NCBI RefSeq assembly: GCF_030548205.1
Contig: NZ_JAUORV010000011.1
Span: 62,001-126,000, forward strand
DNA from: Aliiglaciecola sp. 3_MG-2023
Lineage (GTDB): Bacteria; Pseudomonadota; Gammaproteobacteria; Enterobacterales; Alteromonadaceae
Reading direction: 5' to 3'
Length of the DNA stretch: 64,000 bases
The notes beneath the pieces are model-generated. The model worked only from the letters and a program-made list of their open reading frames with translations. It had not been told where the DNA came from and ran no database searches. The translations under genes were made by a program, and so were the position numbers. Of this stretch, positions 1 to 9,238 are shown piece after piece. Within the stretch, counting starts at the first letter, position 1. Each line of letters starts with the position of its first letter.

Positions 1-1
1 T

Positions 2-610
2 TATTCAATTGAGCAATACAGTCAGACGGTTATCGATATTATGGACAGCCTCGGCATAGAACGATTTGTATTGGCTGGAAACTCATTGGGGGGCTATATT
101 TCATGGGCAACGGCGGTGTTTTATCCGCAACGAGTGGAAAAGCTGATTTTAGTGGATGCCAGTGGGTATCCGTACCAATCTGCTTCTGTGCCTTTAGCTT
201 TCACTATTTCTCAGCAACCATTACTTAAATTATTAGTCGGTGATATGTTACCCCGTAGTTTAGTGGTGAAAAGTGTGAAAAACGTTTACGGTGATCCTAG
301 TAAGGTCACCCCTGAGTTGGTTGAGCGCTATTATCAATTAACCACTCGTGAGGGCAACCGGCAGGCGTTGGCAGCACGCTTTGCACAAACTCAGCCTAGT
401 GAGTTAATCAATCGAATTTCTGAAATTAAGCAGCCTACATTAATTATGTGGGGGCAAGAAGATCGCCTTATTCCTGTCGACTTAGGGCGCCGTTTTCAAG
501 AAGAAATAGAAAACAGTGAGCTGGTTATTTTCGCTACTCTGGGTCATGTTCCCCACGAAGAAGATCCTGAATCCACTGTGAAAAGTGTGATTGATTTTCT
601 GCAACCTTAA
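2..610 (+). CDS. alpha/beta hydrolase, 5' end cut by window edge
   Basis: The reading frame is open from base 2, so the N-terminus lies outside the window; an internal Met codon at 41 is probably not the start. The visible part has the alpha/beta-hydrolase nucleophile elbow GNSLGG (Ser at codon 15 counting from base 41), an acid-loop Asp in MWGQEDRLIP and a late His in LGHVPHEEDPE, which together make the expected Ser-Asp-His triad. The overall pattern resembles small soluble esterases and C-C hydrolases of the family. The substrate cannot be told from sequence. A small membrane-protein gene follows after 21 bases and may be co-transcribed. Confidence 0.9.
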   Translation, partial: YSIEQYSQTVIDIMDSLGIERFVLAGNSLGGYISWATAVFYPQRVEKLILVDASGYPYQSASVPLAFTISQQPLLKLLVGDMLPRSLVVKSVKNVYGDPSKVTPELVERYYQLTTREGNRQALAARFAQTQPSELINRISEIKQPTLIMWGQEDRLIPVDLGRRFQEEIENSELVIFATLGHVPHEEDPESTVKSVIDFLQP

Positions 611-631
611 AACGATTACAGAGAGTAAAAT

Positions 632-913
632 ATGACACGGGAACCAGAACCACCTAAACCATCTCCGGTCACACCAAATAGTGATAAACAAACAGCAAAA
701 ATCCCTGCGAATGTACGTGTCATGATCGCACTCGTTGCATCGCCCACTCTAATGGTGATCGCATTTTCTATTTACTGTATTTTGATTGGAAATTGGCAAG
801 AACCTGGTGTCAGTGGCATCATTTTTTCTGCTTTGGGGATATTTGCCTACTATGTTGTTTTGGTTGGTCGACTGCCAACTTGGTTTCATTTTAAACGTCA
901 AAAACAACAGTGA
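632..913 (+). CDS. small two-helix membrane protein, unknown function
   Basis: A 93-residue protein with a Pro/Lys-rich N-terminal tail (about residues 1-28) and two predicted transmembrane helices (about 29-52 and 59-79), ending in a short basic tail. I do not recognise a family. It starts with ATG shortly after an AGAGAG-like ribosome binding site and lies 21 bases downstream of the alpha/beta hydrolase. Its stop codon directly abuts the stop of the convergent DTW-domain gene, so no room is left for a separate terminator. It is probably real because of its spacing, composition and clear hydrophobic pattern. Confidence 0.75.
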   Translation: MTREPEPPKPSPVTPNSDKQTAKIPANVRVMIALVASPTLMVIAFSIYCILIGNWQEPGVSGIIFSALGIFAYYVVLVGRLPTWFHFKRQKQQ

Positions 914-1534
914 TTAGGTGCCATCGATATTGTCCTTGTTAGCACGTTGCTGTGATGGGGAGTATCTTTCTTGCTGCTGTTGCATAGCCTCAAATAAAGT
1001 TAACAGAGGTTGGGTGTCTGTATTGCATATGATCTTCAGTGCTTGGGCTGTGGCTTCCAATGAAGACAGACTATGCTCAAGTGTCGATTTACGTATACGG
1101 TATTGATTCTCAGGTAAAGCATCAAAGTGCCAGCTTGGTAATTCGTGTAGCCATGGATTCAATTGCCACATTTTAGTGGCTTTACGCCAAGTGGCATCTA
1201 TTACGATTAACCTATGGGGGAGCGTATTCGGGTAATGTTTAGCACACTCTTCGAGGGGCTGACTTTGGGCATTGGGATACAAAACCCAAGTCTTGTTATC
1301 AAGGGCGTTAATTGACGCTTTTATATTAGCAAAGTCCTGTTGGTTTTCGCCTATGATTATTTCCGAATTCTCAATACACAAAGGCAGCAACCTGGCAGTG
1401 TTTTTACCATGCTTAGATTCCAGCGGGTGCTGTAATATAGTTAACTGTAGTGGCACTTTTACTTCGCTGATAAATCCGCATATGCACACCGTTTTCGGAT
1501 AGTGACAGCGTGTACAAATTGGACGCTTTTTCAT
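914..1534 (-). CDS. tapT: DTW domain protein, probable tRNA-uridine aminocarboxypropyltransferase
   Basis: A 206-residue protein beginning with a Cys cluster (CTRCHYPKTVCIC, a zinc-type N-terminus) and carrying the family-defining DTW-type motif as DATWRKA near residue 115. DTW proteins such as E. coli YfiP/TapT and human DTWD1/2 transfer the 3-amino-3-carboxypropyl group of S-adenosylmethionine to uridine, giving acp3U in tRNA. Length is slightly below that of E. coli TapT. The protein should be cytosolic. The family has several subgroups (TapT, TuaA-like), so the exact tRNA position modified is inferred rather than seen. Confidence 0.85.
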   Translation of the reverse strand: MKKRPICTRCHYPKTVCICGFISEVKVPLQLTILQHPLESKHGKNTARLLPLCIENSEIIIGENQQDFANIKASINALDNKTWVLYPNAQSQPLEECAKHYPNTLPHRLIVIDATWRKATKMWQLNPWLHELPSWHFDALPENQYRIRKSTLEHSLSSLEATAQALKIICNTDTQPLLTLFEAMQQQQERYSPSQQRANKDNIDGT

Positions 1535-1729
1535 AGCATGTTTTTCCGTAACGGGTTGTGATTAAATAGCGTAAAGTTTATCTATCTTGAATCAGAATCC
1601 AGAGTTATTTTTTCGGGAACTTAATATCATTCGCAGAGCCTTACTATAGCTGATAATCTATTGGGTATAAAAATCTTCGTGTGTTTGTTTTAAACTCAAA
1701 CCTACGCTTATGGAATATGGATATAAAAC

Positions 1730-3727
1730 ATGTCATTTAGTGAAAACGTGGAAGTGATCCCGCCACAATTCGGAACGGACAGTTCGGATCGGCGTTCAGA
1801 GGAAGAAAGTAAAAAGCTACAAAAACAAAAATGGTGGGTGTTGAGTCTCAGTTTCCTACTGGTATTTGTGGTCGCTATGATTTGGATTTGGAGTCGCTCT
1901 CCTATCTATCAAAGCCAAGCAATAATCCACTTTAGCTATGCTCAACAACTTAACAATCAACAAACTGCAGTACCTGAAGAGCAAATAACCCTCAACAATA
2001 AGCGCCTCACCAGCAACCGAATTTTAGACAGTTTAAGTACTGAGCTTGCTCAATCATATTCGCTAAATTTAAGCACCGAAGAGTTGGCCAATATGGTGTC
2101 TACCGAAGAGCACCTTGATAGTCGTATTATTAATTTGTTTACAACCGGTGAAAATAAAAATCATCTACAACCCGTGCTTGAACAGTGGTTAGCTTTGTAT
2201 TTAGCCAGATTAGAAGAAGAAACTCAGGAGCACACTGTAGAGGACTTATCATTAGGGCAGGAAAAGCTTCTAGCGTTAGAACAAAAGATCATTGAGCAGC
2301 GTGATTTAGTTGAGCAGTATAGCGAAGAAAATAACATTATTTCTATGGAGCGCGATGAAAACCGCGCGTTGTCAAAGATTAAAAGTATGGGAGCAGCGTT
2401 AGACACGGCAGAGACCCAACAAGCGGAAGCGACAGCCACCTTAGAAAGTGTGAAACAAAGTATCGCCCAAGGAGATTCAGTTATTCATCCTGGGGATAAA
2501 AATAGGCTAGACGGTATTCGCAGTACCATCAGAGATAGAGAAGCTGAGCTTTACGAGTTGTCGCAACGATATACTCCTGAGTACATGGAATTAGATCCGA
2601 GTATTGTGAATAAAAAGCGCCGACTGCAAGAATTGAAGACGCGTTATGACGCAGAAGCCGCTGAAAGCCAAAAGCGATATTTAGAAGACCTGCAACGCAC
2701 GGTTGTAGCCTCTGAGCAAAAACAAAAGCAACTGGAAATACAGTTAGATGAATTGGGCAAAGACGCCCTCATTTTTAATCAGAAATTAAAAGAATATGGT
2801 CGCTTGAATCGTTCCCTAAGTCAGTTACAGGAACAAGCTCAGCAATTAAAGGATCAACTGGTTGAAACGGAAGTCCAAAAACCCTTCCAAGCTAAGATTA
2901 ACGTCCTTGAGCAACCTTTTGTGCCCACTTATCCTATATCGCCCAATTATTGGCGTGATTCCGCCATTGCACTTGCCGCAGGGGTATTGGTGAGTCTATT
3001 TGCTTTGTTGATATTCAGTTTTATCCATCGTCAAAAAGCTCCTGCACCGACCATGACTAGTTATAATGTTGTTCCGCCTTCATCTGGACTAACCCTGGAG
3101 CAGCAAGTAGCGGCACAACACGCTTTAGAACAGCAAAAACACGCCCAATTGGGTCATCAACAAACGCCTTTGCAATTGGCACAAGCCACTACACCAACCG
3201 CTGCTCGACTGTTATCTGAGTCTGAAGTTGAAAGTTTATATAAAGTGGCAAATCGTGATGGAAAATTGGCTATTTCGTTGATATTAAATGGTGTGAGTCC
3301 CACTGAATTGCTCCATGTGAAAATCCAAGATATTGACCCAGACACCCAGTCTCTAGAGATACCTGGTGAATATGCTAGAAGCGTGAGTGTAAGCGCTGAA
3401 TGTTTGCAAATAATTGAAAATCTAAGGGTGAATCAAGCACAAGATAGTCTGCTATTAGGTGGGCGATTAGACGCGCAACAGCTTGATCAGATGATGATAA
3501 ATATTGCCCATGATGCGGGGTTAGCATTTGCGGAGCAGTTTTCGGTAGCGGCGTTGCGACATACTTATTTAACCTATTTGGTGGTACAGGGAGCGAGACT
3601 CAATGATTTAGAGCAAGTGGCTGGTTTTGTTAATCCCACGGATCTAAGTTTGTACCGTCAGGTTAACCGTCGTGGTGAGCCGGTTGACGTTGAGCAACTG
3701 AATTTGCAGTATCCGTTAGCAGACTAG
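1730..3727 (+). CDS. Wzz/GumC-like chain-length-type membrane protein with a degenerate tyrosine-recombinase-like C-terminal domain
   Basis: A 665-residue protein. A short cytoplasmic N-terminus is followed by TM1 (about residues 35-54), a long periplasmic segment rich in heptad-like coiled coil (about 165-385), a PxxP-type stretch and TM2 (about 410-433), the layout of polysaccharide co-polymerases. Instead of a kinase, a Gln/Ala-rich linker leads to a C-terminal domain (about 494-645) that aligns with the tyrosine-recombinase catalytic fold: GVSPTEL at 521-527 matches GLRxSEL, LRHTY at 609-613 matches box II, and Y642 falls exactly at the nucleophile Tyr position. The box I Arg is Ser523, the box II His is Ala607, and the following box His is Phe633, so recombination is unlikely. 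ATG start. A repair gene follows after 17 bases. The role is unknown; the domain may bind DNA or protein. Confidence 0.85.
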   Translation: MSFSENVEVIPPQFGTDSSDRRSEEESKKLQKQKWWVLSLSFLLVFVVAMIWIWSRSPIYQSQAIIHFSYAQQLNNQQTAVPEEQITLNNKRLTSNRILDSLSTELAQSYSLNLSTEELANMVSTEEHLDSRIINLFTTGENKNHLQPVLEQWLALYLARLEEETQEHTVEDLSLGQEKLLALEQKIIEQRDLVEQYSEENNIISMERDENRALSKIKSMGAALDTAETQQAEATATLESVKQSIAQGDSVIHPGDKNRLDGIRSTIRDREAELYELSQRYTPEYMELDPSIVNKKRRLQELKTRYDAEAAESQKRYLEDLQRTVVASEQKQKQLEIQLDELGKDALIFNQKLKEYGRLNRSLSQLQEQAQQLKDQLVETEVQKPFQAKINVLEQPFVPTYPISPNYWRDSAIALAAGVLVSLFALLIFSFIHRQKAPAPTMTSYNVVPPSSGLTLEQQVAAQHALEQQKHAQLGHQQTPLQLAQATTPTAARLLSESEVESLYKVANRDGKLAISLILNGVSPTELLHVKIQDIDPDTQSLEIPGEYARSVSVSAECLQIIENLRVNQAQDSLLLGGRLDAQQLDQMMINIAHDAGLAFAEQFSVAALRHTYLTYLVVQGARLNDLEQVAGFVNPTDLSLYRQVNRRGEPVDVEQLNLQYPLAD

Positions 3728-3744
3728 CTTAAAAGTATAAAATC

Positions 3745-4086
3745 GTGAATCACCAACACTATGAACGAATTTGGAATACGGTTTTACAGATCCCTATAGG
3801 TAGGGTTGCCAGTTATGGGCAAATTGCTGATTTAGCGGGTTTACCGGGGCGCGCTCGTTTAGTGGGTAAAGCCTTGGGTTATGCCCCTGATTCGCTGCAA
3901 GTACCCTGGTATCGGGTGCTTCGTTCTGACGGTAAAATTGCCTTTCCGGCGCAAAGTGAAAAATCGAATGAGCAAACTGGGCTATTACAACAAGAGAATG
4001 TTGCAGTATTGAGTAATAGAGTGAAACTGAAAGAATTTCAATGGCAGCCTGACTTGGCAGAACTGCTGTTTAAATTGACCTACTAA
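3745..4086 (+). CDS. atl: alkyltransferase-like (ATL) DNA repair protein
   Basis: A 113-residue protein matching the C-terminal DNA-binding domain of O6-alkylguanine-DNA alkyltransferases (RVASYGQIADLAGLPGRARLVGKAL helix-turn-helix region with the Arg finger). The active-site PCHR is replaced by PWYR, with Trp55 where the reactive Cys would be. That substitution defines ATL proteins (for example E. coli YbaZ and S. pombe Atl1), which bind O6-alkylguanine and flag it for nucleotide excision repair rather than removing the alkyl group. The start is GTG at 3745. It follows the Wzz-like gene by 17 bases and is likely co-transcribed, though no functional link is evident. Confidence 0.9.
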   Translation: MNHQHYERIWNTVLQIPIGRVASYGQIADLAGLPGRARLVGKALGYAPDSLQVPWYRVLRSDGKIAFPAQSEKSNEQTGLLQQENVAVLSNRVKLKEFQWQPDLAELLFKLTY

Positions 4087-4185
4087 ATATCTGATAAATT
4101 TAAGGATTATATAAATTTTCTTGTACCAAACAGCAGCGTGGTTTATGTTTAAGTGTAACTGTTTTAAGCAACGAGTTTTTGACCC

Positions 4186-5376
4186 GTGTTAAAAGAAATT
4201 TCAATTGATGAATTGAAGCCAGGCATGTACGTTCAAGCGATTGTTGAACAGCGCGGTAATATGAAAATCAAAAGCCAAGGAAAGGTGACTAAGCGCGCTA
4301 TTGTTGGCCAATTGAAGAAAAAAGGTATTGTCCGGCTGTTAATAGATCCCAGCAAAGAGTTTGTGCCTGAACCTGAGTCAAGCCCAGATACCCCCCCTTC
4401 TCCTGAACAGACAGGGCCAGCTAAACCCAAGGATCATATTTCGTTTGATAGTGAAATTGTTGTGGCTAAGCAATTACACGAAAAAGGTAAAGTCATTCAA
4501 AATAGGATGTTTAAATTGGTCGCCAAAGGCTTACCAATTGATTTGAAACTGCCTAAAGAATTTACTGAACAGTTAGTTGGCTCAATAGATCGCAACCCCA
4601 ATGCCTTGATGTGCTTAACTAAAATCCGAGAAAAAGACAGTTATTTACTGGAGCATTCCCTCAATGTGGCGATATTGCTTGCAAATTTTGCGCAATTTGT
4701 TGGATTACAGGAAATTGAAGTGCAAGAGCTCGCATTGGCGGGTTTTTTACATGATATTGGTAAAATCAAAATTCCAGATAGTATATTGCATAAACCCGGT
4801 CGACTTACCGATCCGGAAATGAATATTATGCGCGATCATGTCTTTCATGGGATTCAAACCTTAGAAGAAATGGGGCTACCCGAACATATTATTAAAATCA
4901 TGTCGGAGCATCACGAGCGTCTCGACGGATATGGTTATCCCGAAGGACTAAGAGGGGATGAAATTAGCTCCTATGGTCGTATGATAGCCATCGTTGATAC
5001 TTACGATGCGATAACGGCTGATCGCTGTTACAAACCTGGCATGTCTTCTCAAAAAGCCCTAAAAATACTATTGGCTGATTCACCGGTGATGTACGATCAG
5101 ACTTTAGTTCAGAAGTTTATTAAATGTGTGGGTGTCTACCCGGTTGGCAGCTTAGTGAAGCTAAATAACGAACAAGTTGCTATGGTGGTGACCTGCAATG
5201 ACGTTGCGCCATTAAAACCCGTCGTGAAAATATTCTACTCTGCTCGCACCGGTAACTATTTACCAATTAAAGAGATCGATCTAGCGCACAGTCAAATGAA
5301 GGTCGAAAAAGGGGTCAAGCCTAGTCAATTTGACATCGACTTCAATCGCTATTTCGAAGAAAATATTGCCATCTAA
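4186..5376 (+). CDS. HD-GYP domain cyclic-di-GMP phosphodiesterase with DUF3391 N-terminus
   Basis: A 396-residue cytosolic protein. The N-terminus (about 1-125) resembles DUF3391, a domain commonly found before HD-GYP. The HD-GYP domain spans about residues 150-320 and has H189-D190 in LHDIGK and the hallmark HHERLDGYGYP at 242-252, so all landmark residues for binuclear-iron c-di-GMP hydrolysis are present. A C-terminal tail of about 75 residues completes it. The only good start is GTG at 4186 (no nearby ATG). It probably lowers c-di-GMP and so favours motility over attachment; that output is inferred from the family. Confidence 0.92.
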   Translation: MLKEISIDELKPGMYVQAIVEQRGNMKIKSQGKVTKRAIVGQLKKKGIVRLLIDPSKEFVPEPESSPDTPPSPEQTGPAKPKDHISFDSEIVVAKQLHEKGKVIQNRMFKLVAKGLPIDLKLPKEFTEQLVGSIDRNPNALMCLTKIREKDSYLLEHSLNVAILLANFAQFVGLQEIEVQELALAGFLHDIGKIKIPDSILHKPGRLTDPEMNIMRDHVFHGIQTLEEMGLPEHIIKIMSEHHERLDGYGYPEGLRGDEISSYGRMIAIVDTYDAITADRCYKPGMSSQKALKILLADSPVMYDQTLVQKFIKCVGVYPVGSLVKLNNEQVAMVVTCNDVAPLKPVVKIFYSARTGNYLPIKEIDLAHSQMKVEKGVKPSQFDIDFNRYFEENIAI

Positions 5377-5466
5377 TGCGTACTCATCTAATCCGAACTA
5401 ATGCCTAACCTAGCATTCACAACCTAGGCGCACTGAAATGACTACTGGTTGTAAATTGCTTCCTGG

Positions 5467-5655
5467 CTATTTTCCAGACTGATATGCACATCGTAATATT
5501 TCGCGCATTTGGTCATCGGTGATGTGTGATGGACAAAGGCCCTTATCTACTAACTCTTCTTTTACACATTCTACTGGCTTATCGGCAATATAAGCACTGT
5601 GCTTTTTGACATAACGTGTTAAATTTTGCTGCAATTTTCGAGTTAAACAAGACAT
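5467..5655 (-). CDS. small Cys-containing protein, unknown function
   Basis: A 62-residue basic protein with four Cys residues (positions 3, 30, 41 and 56), not arranged as an obvious zinc knuckle. The ATG start at 5655 follows an AGGTGA ribosome binding site, which supports translation. It lies alone on the minus strand between the HD-GYP gene and the hybrid kinase gene, with about 270 bases of non-coding DNA upstream. I do not recognise a family. It could be a chance frame, but the binding site and compositional bias favour a real gene. Confidence 0.5.
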   Translation of the reverse strand: MSCLTRKLQQNLTRYVKKHSAYIADKPVECVKEELVDKGLCPSHITDDQMREILRCAYQSGK

Positions 5656-5928
5656 ACTTCACCTGATACTTCTGGGGTTACCAATCAAAAAAACTGTACT
5701 ATTTTAAAGCAGCATAAATCGAACCAAGTTTTGTGTTTCTATTAAAAACAATGAGTTAGGTGTTTTAGGTGACGTGGGTGCTTGAAGGGCCTGTTAAAAA
5801 CTCTGACAGATAGTGTCAAATATACATCCAATTCAATGAAAGTAATGTAAAGGGGCTCGGGTCACTCTGTTAGAGTTACCTAAAGAGAGGTCAAATAACC
5901 TGTCGTACTTCAATGCCAACTCTTTTCA

Positions 5929-8586
5929 TTGTTAATTAAATTACTCGATTTTAAAGTGAAACCAATTATGGGCAGACGCAAACATTTAATCTGGACGCCG
6001 CTACAAATTAAAATATTTGTGCTGGTGGTGAGTCTGTTTAGTATGGTGTTTACGCTAACCTTATTGAGTATTTACAACGCCGCCTATAATCAAGCTGAAC
6101 GCCAGTTTTTATCACGTTTGAACGTCGGCCGTAATGTATTTTTGAACGAGCTGGCAAATGCTAAATCCCAGTTAGATCTAAACGTCGAAACTGTGTCAAA
6201 AGACTGGGCTTTACGCAGCGCTATTGGCCAAGGAGAAGACAAAGAATCAATCCGCACTATTTTATTTAACTTTGGCAGTCGTATAGACGCCGACGTTGCC
6301 CTAGTGTTAGATAAAAAGTTTACCCTCATTTCTCAATATGGTGGGCAAGACAGCCAAGTTGCCCAAGCCTTGGGTCGAGAATTAAGTGATGAACAAAAAC
6401 ACCAAGCTTGGATCACCATGATGGGAAATGAGCCATTTTTGGTTTCTGCCGAACCGATTAGAGCCCCCGGTGTGATTGGCTGGCTCATCATGGGCAAAAA
6501 GCTTAACTTGACCTTGTTTAACCGAATTAAAAGTTTAATTTCCCTTGATATCAACCTTACCGTTGTGAGTGATAATCAGGCATTGCTGCCATTATCTACT
6601 GTAAGCAATGATGATTTACTCAATGACGCCATTAGAAACTCCAGCTTAATGTTGCCTGACCAAAGTCGCGCCATCGAGTTCCAAACCCTAGACACCCATG
6701 ACACTGTATTACTGCCATTTGTATTATTTGAAGATGACCGTCGTCAGTTTGTGGTGGTATTGCAAGACTCAATTCAATCTTGGCTGAAAACGTTACGCCA
6801 GTTTATGTTTGAGCTAATCCCTTTCTTCGCTTTGGGCTTACTATTAGCGGTTATCGGCTCGTACTACATCGCACGCAGTATAACCCGACCAGTAGGCCGT
6901 CTACTTGATGCGGCTAAGTTGGTTGCCAGTGGTAAGTACAGTGAAAAGATCCAGGTCTCAGAGAAAAGTGAGCTGGGTGAACTCGCGTTGGAGTTTGGGA
7001 ATATGCAGCAAGCAGTGATGGAGCGTGAACAAAAGATAAAAGATCAGGCTGAAGAAATCAGGCAAACTAACAAAGCTAAATATCAAATTGAAATTGTGCA
7101 AAAAGAACAAGAATTGGCAAAGTCTGCCAATGAAGCAAAAAATCGGTTTTTAGCCAACGTCAGCCATGAAATTCGCACACCACTGAACTCCATTATCGGT
7201 TATACCCAAGTGTTAGACGATGCCCAGGCAAGCCTTCTGGAAAAGCAACAAGCAACACAAGCGATAAACAGTAGCGGCCAATATTTGTTAAACATTATAA
7301 ATGATGTTTTAGATCTGTCTAAGATTGAAGCAGGAAAAATTCACCTGCAAAATACGGATAGTTGTACTGTGAGTTTGTTAAATGAAGTTCAGTCTTATAT
7401 GGGGCGTTTTGCAGCAGAAAAAAACTTAGAGTTTAATTTGCAACTCAACTTTCCTTTGCCGCGCTTTATCAATACGGATCCTACTCGATTAAAACAAATA
7501 CTGCTTAATTTATGCAATAACGCCATCAAGTTCACCGATGTTGGCAAGGTGGAGTTACAGGTTTATTTTGACAGCTATAAACGACGTTTAATTTTTGTTG
7601 TGTCTGATAGTGGTGTGGGAATGAGTGAAGAGCAACAATTGCGCCTCTTTACTGCTTTTTCTCAAGGAAGTTCGGCGATTAATCGTAAATATGGCGGTAC
7701 CGGACTCGGCTTATATATCAGCAAACAACTCATTGAAATTATGGGCGGGCATATTAAAGTTACCTCTCAGGAGGGGGAAGGTAGCCAGTTCGCCGTTTAT
7801 CTACCTTGGTCTGAAGCCCAAAATAAGGCAATGCTCACAACCCAAAAAGAGGCCGACGCCATCGCTTTACAGTATCAGCACAACGAGGTGAAAATACCAA
7901 GTTTGTCAGGACACATTCTGTGTGTAGACGATAACCAAGACAATTTGCAACTGGTGGCCTATCTTCTCAGAAAAACCGGTGTGAAAATTAGTTTAGCTAG
8001 CAGCGGCTTGCAAGCATTAGAGCTAGCCAAGCAACATCACTTTGATTTGGTGTTAATGGACATGCAAATGCCCGATATGGACGGTTTAGAAACAACTCGT
8101 CAATTATTAGACTCGGGTATGCAATGTCCTATTTTAATGCTCACGGCCAATGTCGACAGCGAAAGTATTAAACAAGTGATGCAGGCAGGAGCAACAGGTC
8201 ATTTTGGTAAACCGATTAAGACCGAAGCATTTTACGCAAAACTTAGGGAATTAATGGACTTGGATTCGCCGAATAAAAATGAACAACAAGGCGTTCAGCC
8301 TAGTAGCGAGTTTGAGCGTTTAATTGAAGACTATAAAACAAGCTTTGAGAGCAAAATATCCGATATCCAGGTTGCCGTTAATCAGCAAAATTGGTATGAA
8401 GTACAGCAGCTTATGCACAAATTAAAAGGCTCTGCAGGGAGCTATGGATTTGACAGCATCAGTGAATTAGCTAAACAAGTAGAAGATAACCTTGCTCAAG
8501 AGCAATACAACAAAGCGACTCAAAGCCTTGAACAGCTAACCCAATTAATGAGAGAAACCCGTGCCGGTAATCCGCAATTAAGTTAA
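5929..8586 (+). CDS. hybrid sensor histidine kinase (sensor-HAMP-HisKA-HATPase-REC-Hpt)
   Basis: An 885-residue membrane kinase. TM1 (about 25-45) and TM2 (about 288-310) flank a periplasmic sensor domain of about 240 residues. HAMP, a coiled-coil linker and HisKA follow, with phospho-acceptor H413 in SHEIRTP. The ATPase domain has N box NLCNNAIKF, DSGVGM and GGTGLGL. A receiver domain has phospho-acceptor D711 in LMDMQMPDMDG, and a C-terminal Hpt domain has H830 in MHKLKGSAGS. All four phosphorelay residues are present, as in BarA/ArcB-type kinases. The start is uncertain: TTG at 5929 gives the longest form, but GTG 5956 or ATG 5968 would also precede TM1. No response regulator lies next to it, so its partner is elsewhere. 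Confidence 0.92.
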   Translation: MLIKLLDFKVKPIMGRRKHLIWTPLQIKIFVLVVSLFSMVFTLTLLSIYNAAYNQAERQFLSRLNVGRNVFLNELANAKSQLDLNVETVSKDWALRSAIGQGEDKESIRTILFNFGSRIDADVALVLDKKFTLISQYGGQDSQVAQALGRELSDEQKHQAWITMMGNEPFLVSAEPIRAPGVIGWLIMGKKLNLTLFNRIKSLISLDINLTVVSDNQALLPLSTVSNDDLLNDAIRNSSLMLPDQSRAIEFQTLDTHDTVLLPFVLFEDDRRQFVVVLQDSIQSWLKTLRQFMFELIPFFALGLLLAVIGSYYIARSITRPVGRLLDAAKLVASGKYSEKIQVSEKSELGELALEFGNMQQAVMEREQKIKDQAEEIRQTNKAKYQIEIVQKEQELAKSANEAKNRFLANVSHEIRTPLNSIIGYTQVLDDAQASLLEKQQATQAINSSGQYLLNIINDVLDLSKIEAGKIHLQNTDSCTVSLLNEVQSYMGRFAAEKNLEFNLQLNFPLPRFINTDPTRLKQILLNLCNNAIKFTDVGKVELQVYFDSYKRRLIFVVSDSGVGMSEEQQLRLFTAFSQGSSAINRKYGGTGLGLYISKQLIEIMGGHIKVTSQEGEGSQFAVYLPWSEAQNKAMLTTQKEADAIALQYQHNEVKIPSLSGHILCVDDNQDNLQLVAYLLRKTGVKISLASSGLQALELAKQHHFDLVLMDMQMPDMDGLETTRQLLDSGMQCPILMLTANVDSESIKQVMQAGATGHFGKPIKTEAFYAKLRELMDLDSPNKNEQQGVQPSSEFERLIEDYKTSFESKISDIQVAVNQQNWYEVQQLMHKLKGSAGSYGFDSISELAKQVEDNLAQEQYNKATQSLEQLTQLMRETRAGNPQLS

Positions 8587-8744
8587 TCTTAAACGAGCCA
8601 CCAGAATTTCGGCACTGGGGGGCTGGGTAATCGCGCCAGTAAAAACAATGGTTTCACTCAGTATTCGTACTAACCTAACCAATTGGTTATACTGCCTTTT
8701 CGTTCCCTTCGACGTAATTACTCGGCTCATTAAAAGGAAGTAAA

Positions 8745-9212
8745 GTGAAAGTTCTGGCCTTGATATTATTCATCTCTACCCTGGTAAGCGCATGTAGTAA
8801 ACAGCTCACCGTTGATACCCTTTATGCAAGTTGTAAAGATAAAAACCAATACTCCATTGTAAATTATATGGCGCAGTTTCAAGTGTTGAACGATATTAGC
8901 GGTGAAGAGCTTTTGGGGTTATTCGATGGAAAAACCAGTAAAACCGAAAGTGTCGATTTATGCCAATGTTTTGTTAGCAAGTTTACGAAACAGAGCATTG
9001 AGGTGCAAAATCAAACCCTAGCTAAGATTCAATCGATTAACGAGCAGCTGAAACCTGAGCTCAAGTTATTTGCTAAAAAAGGCGTCCTCGGCAGAATGAG
9101 TTATCGAGATGAATATCAAAAGATTGAAGGCTTTATGTCAAAAATTGAGAATGTAAAACGCTTAATTAGGGTTGCCAGTGAGAATAAATTTCAGCAGCAA
9201 AGATGTTTGTAG
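8745..9212 (+). CDS. putative lipoprotein, unknown function
   Basis: A 155-residue protein with a hydrophobic signal peptide and a lipobox ending in LVSAC (lipidated Cys at 17), so an envelope lipoprotein is predicted. The mature part is largely helical with further Cys residues. No family is recognised. Translation starts with GTG at 8745, about 8 bases after an AAGGAAG ribosome binding site. It is convergent with the TonB-receptor gene and 158 bases downstream of the hybrid kinase gene, so it probably has its own promoter. Confidence 0.72.
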   Translation: MKVLALILFISTLVSACSKQLTVDTLYASCKDKNQYSIVNYMAQFQVLNDISGEELLGLFDGKTSKTESVDLCQCFVSKFTKQSIEVQNQTLAKIQSINEQLKPELKLFAKKGVLGRMSYRDEYQKIEGFMSKIENVKRLIRVASENKFQQQRCL

Positions 9213-9238
9213 GGGTAACCAATTAACATCATACGAGT

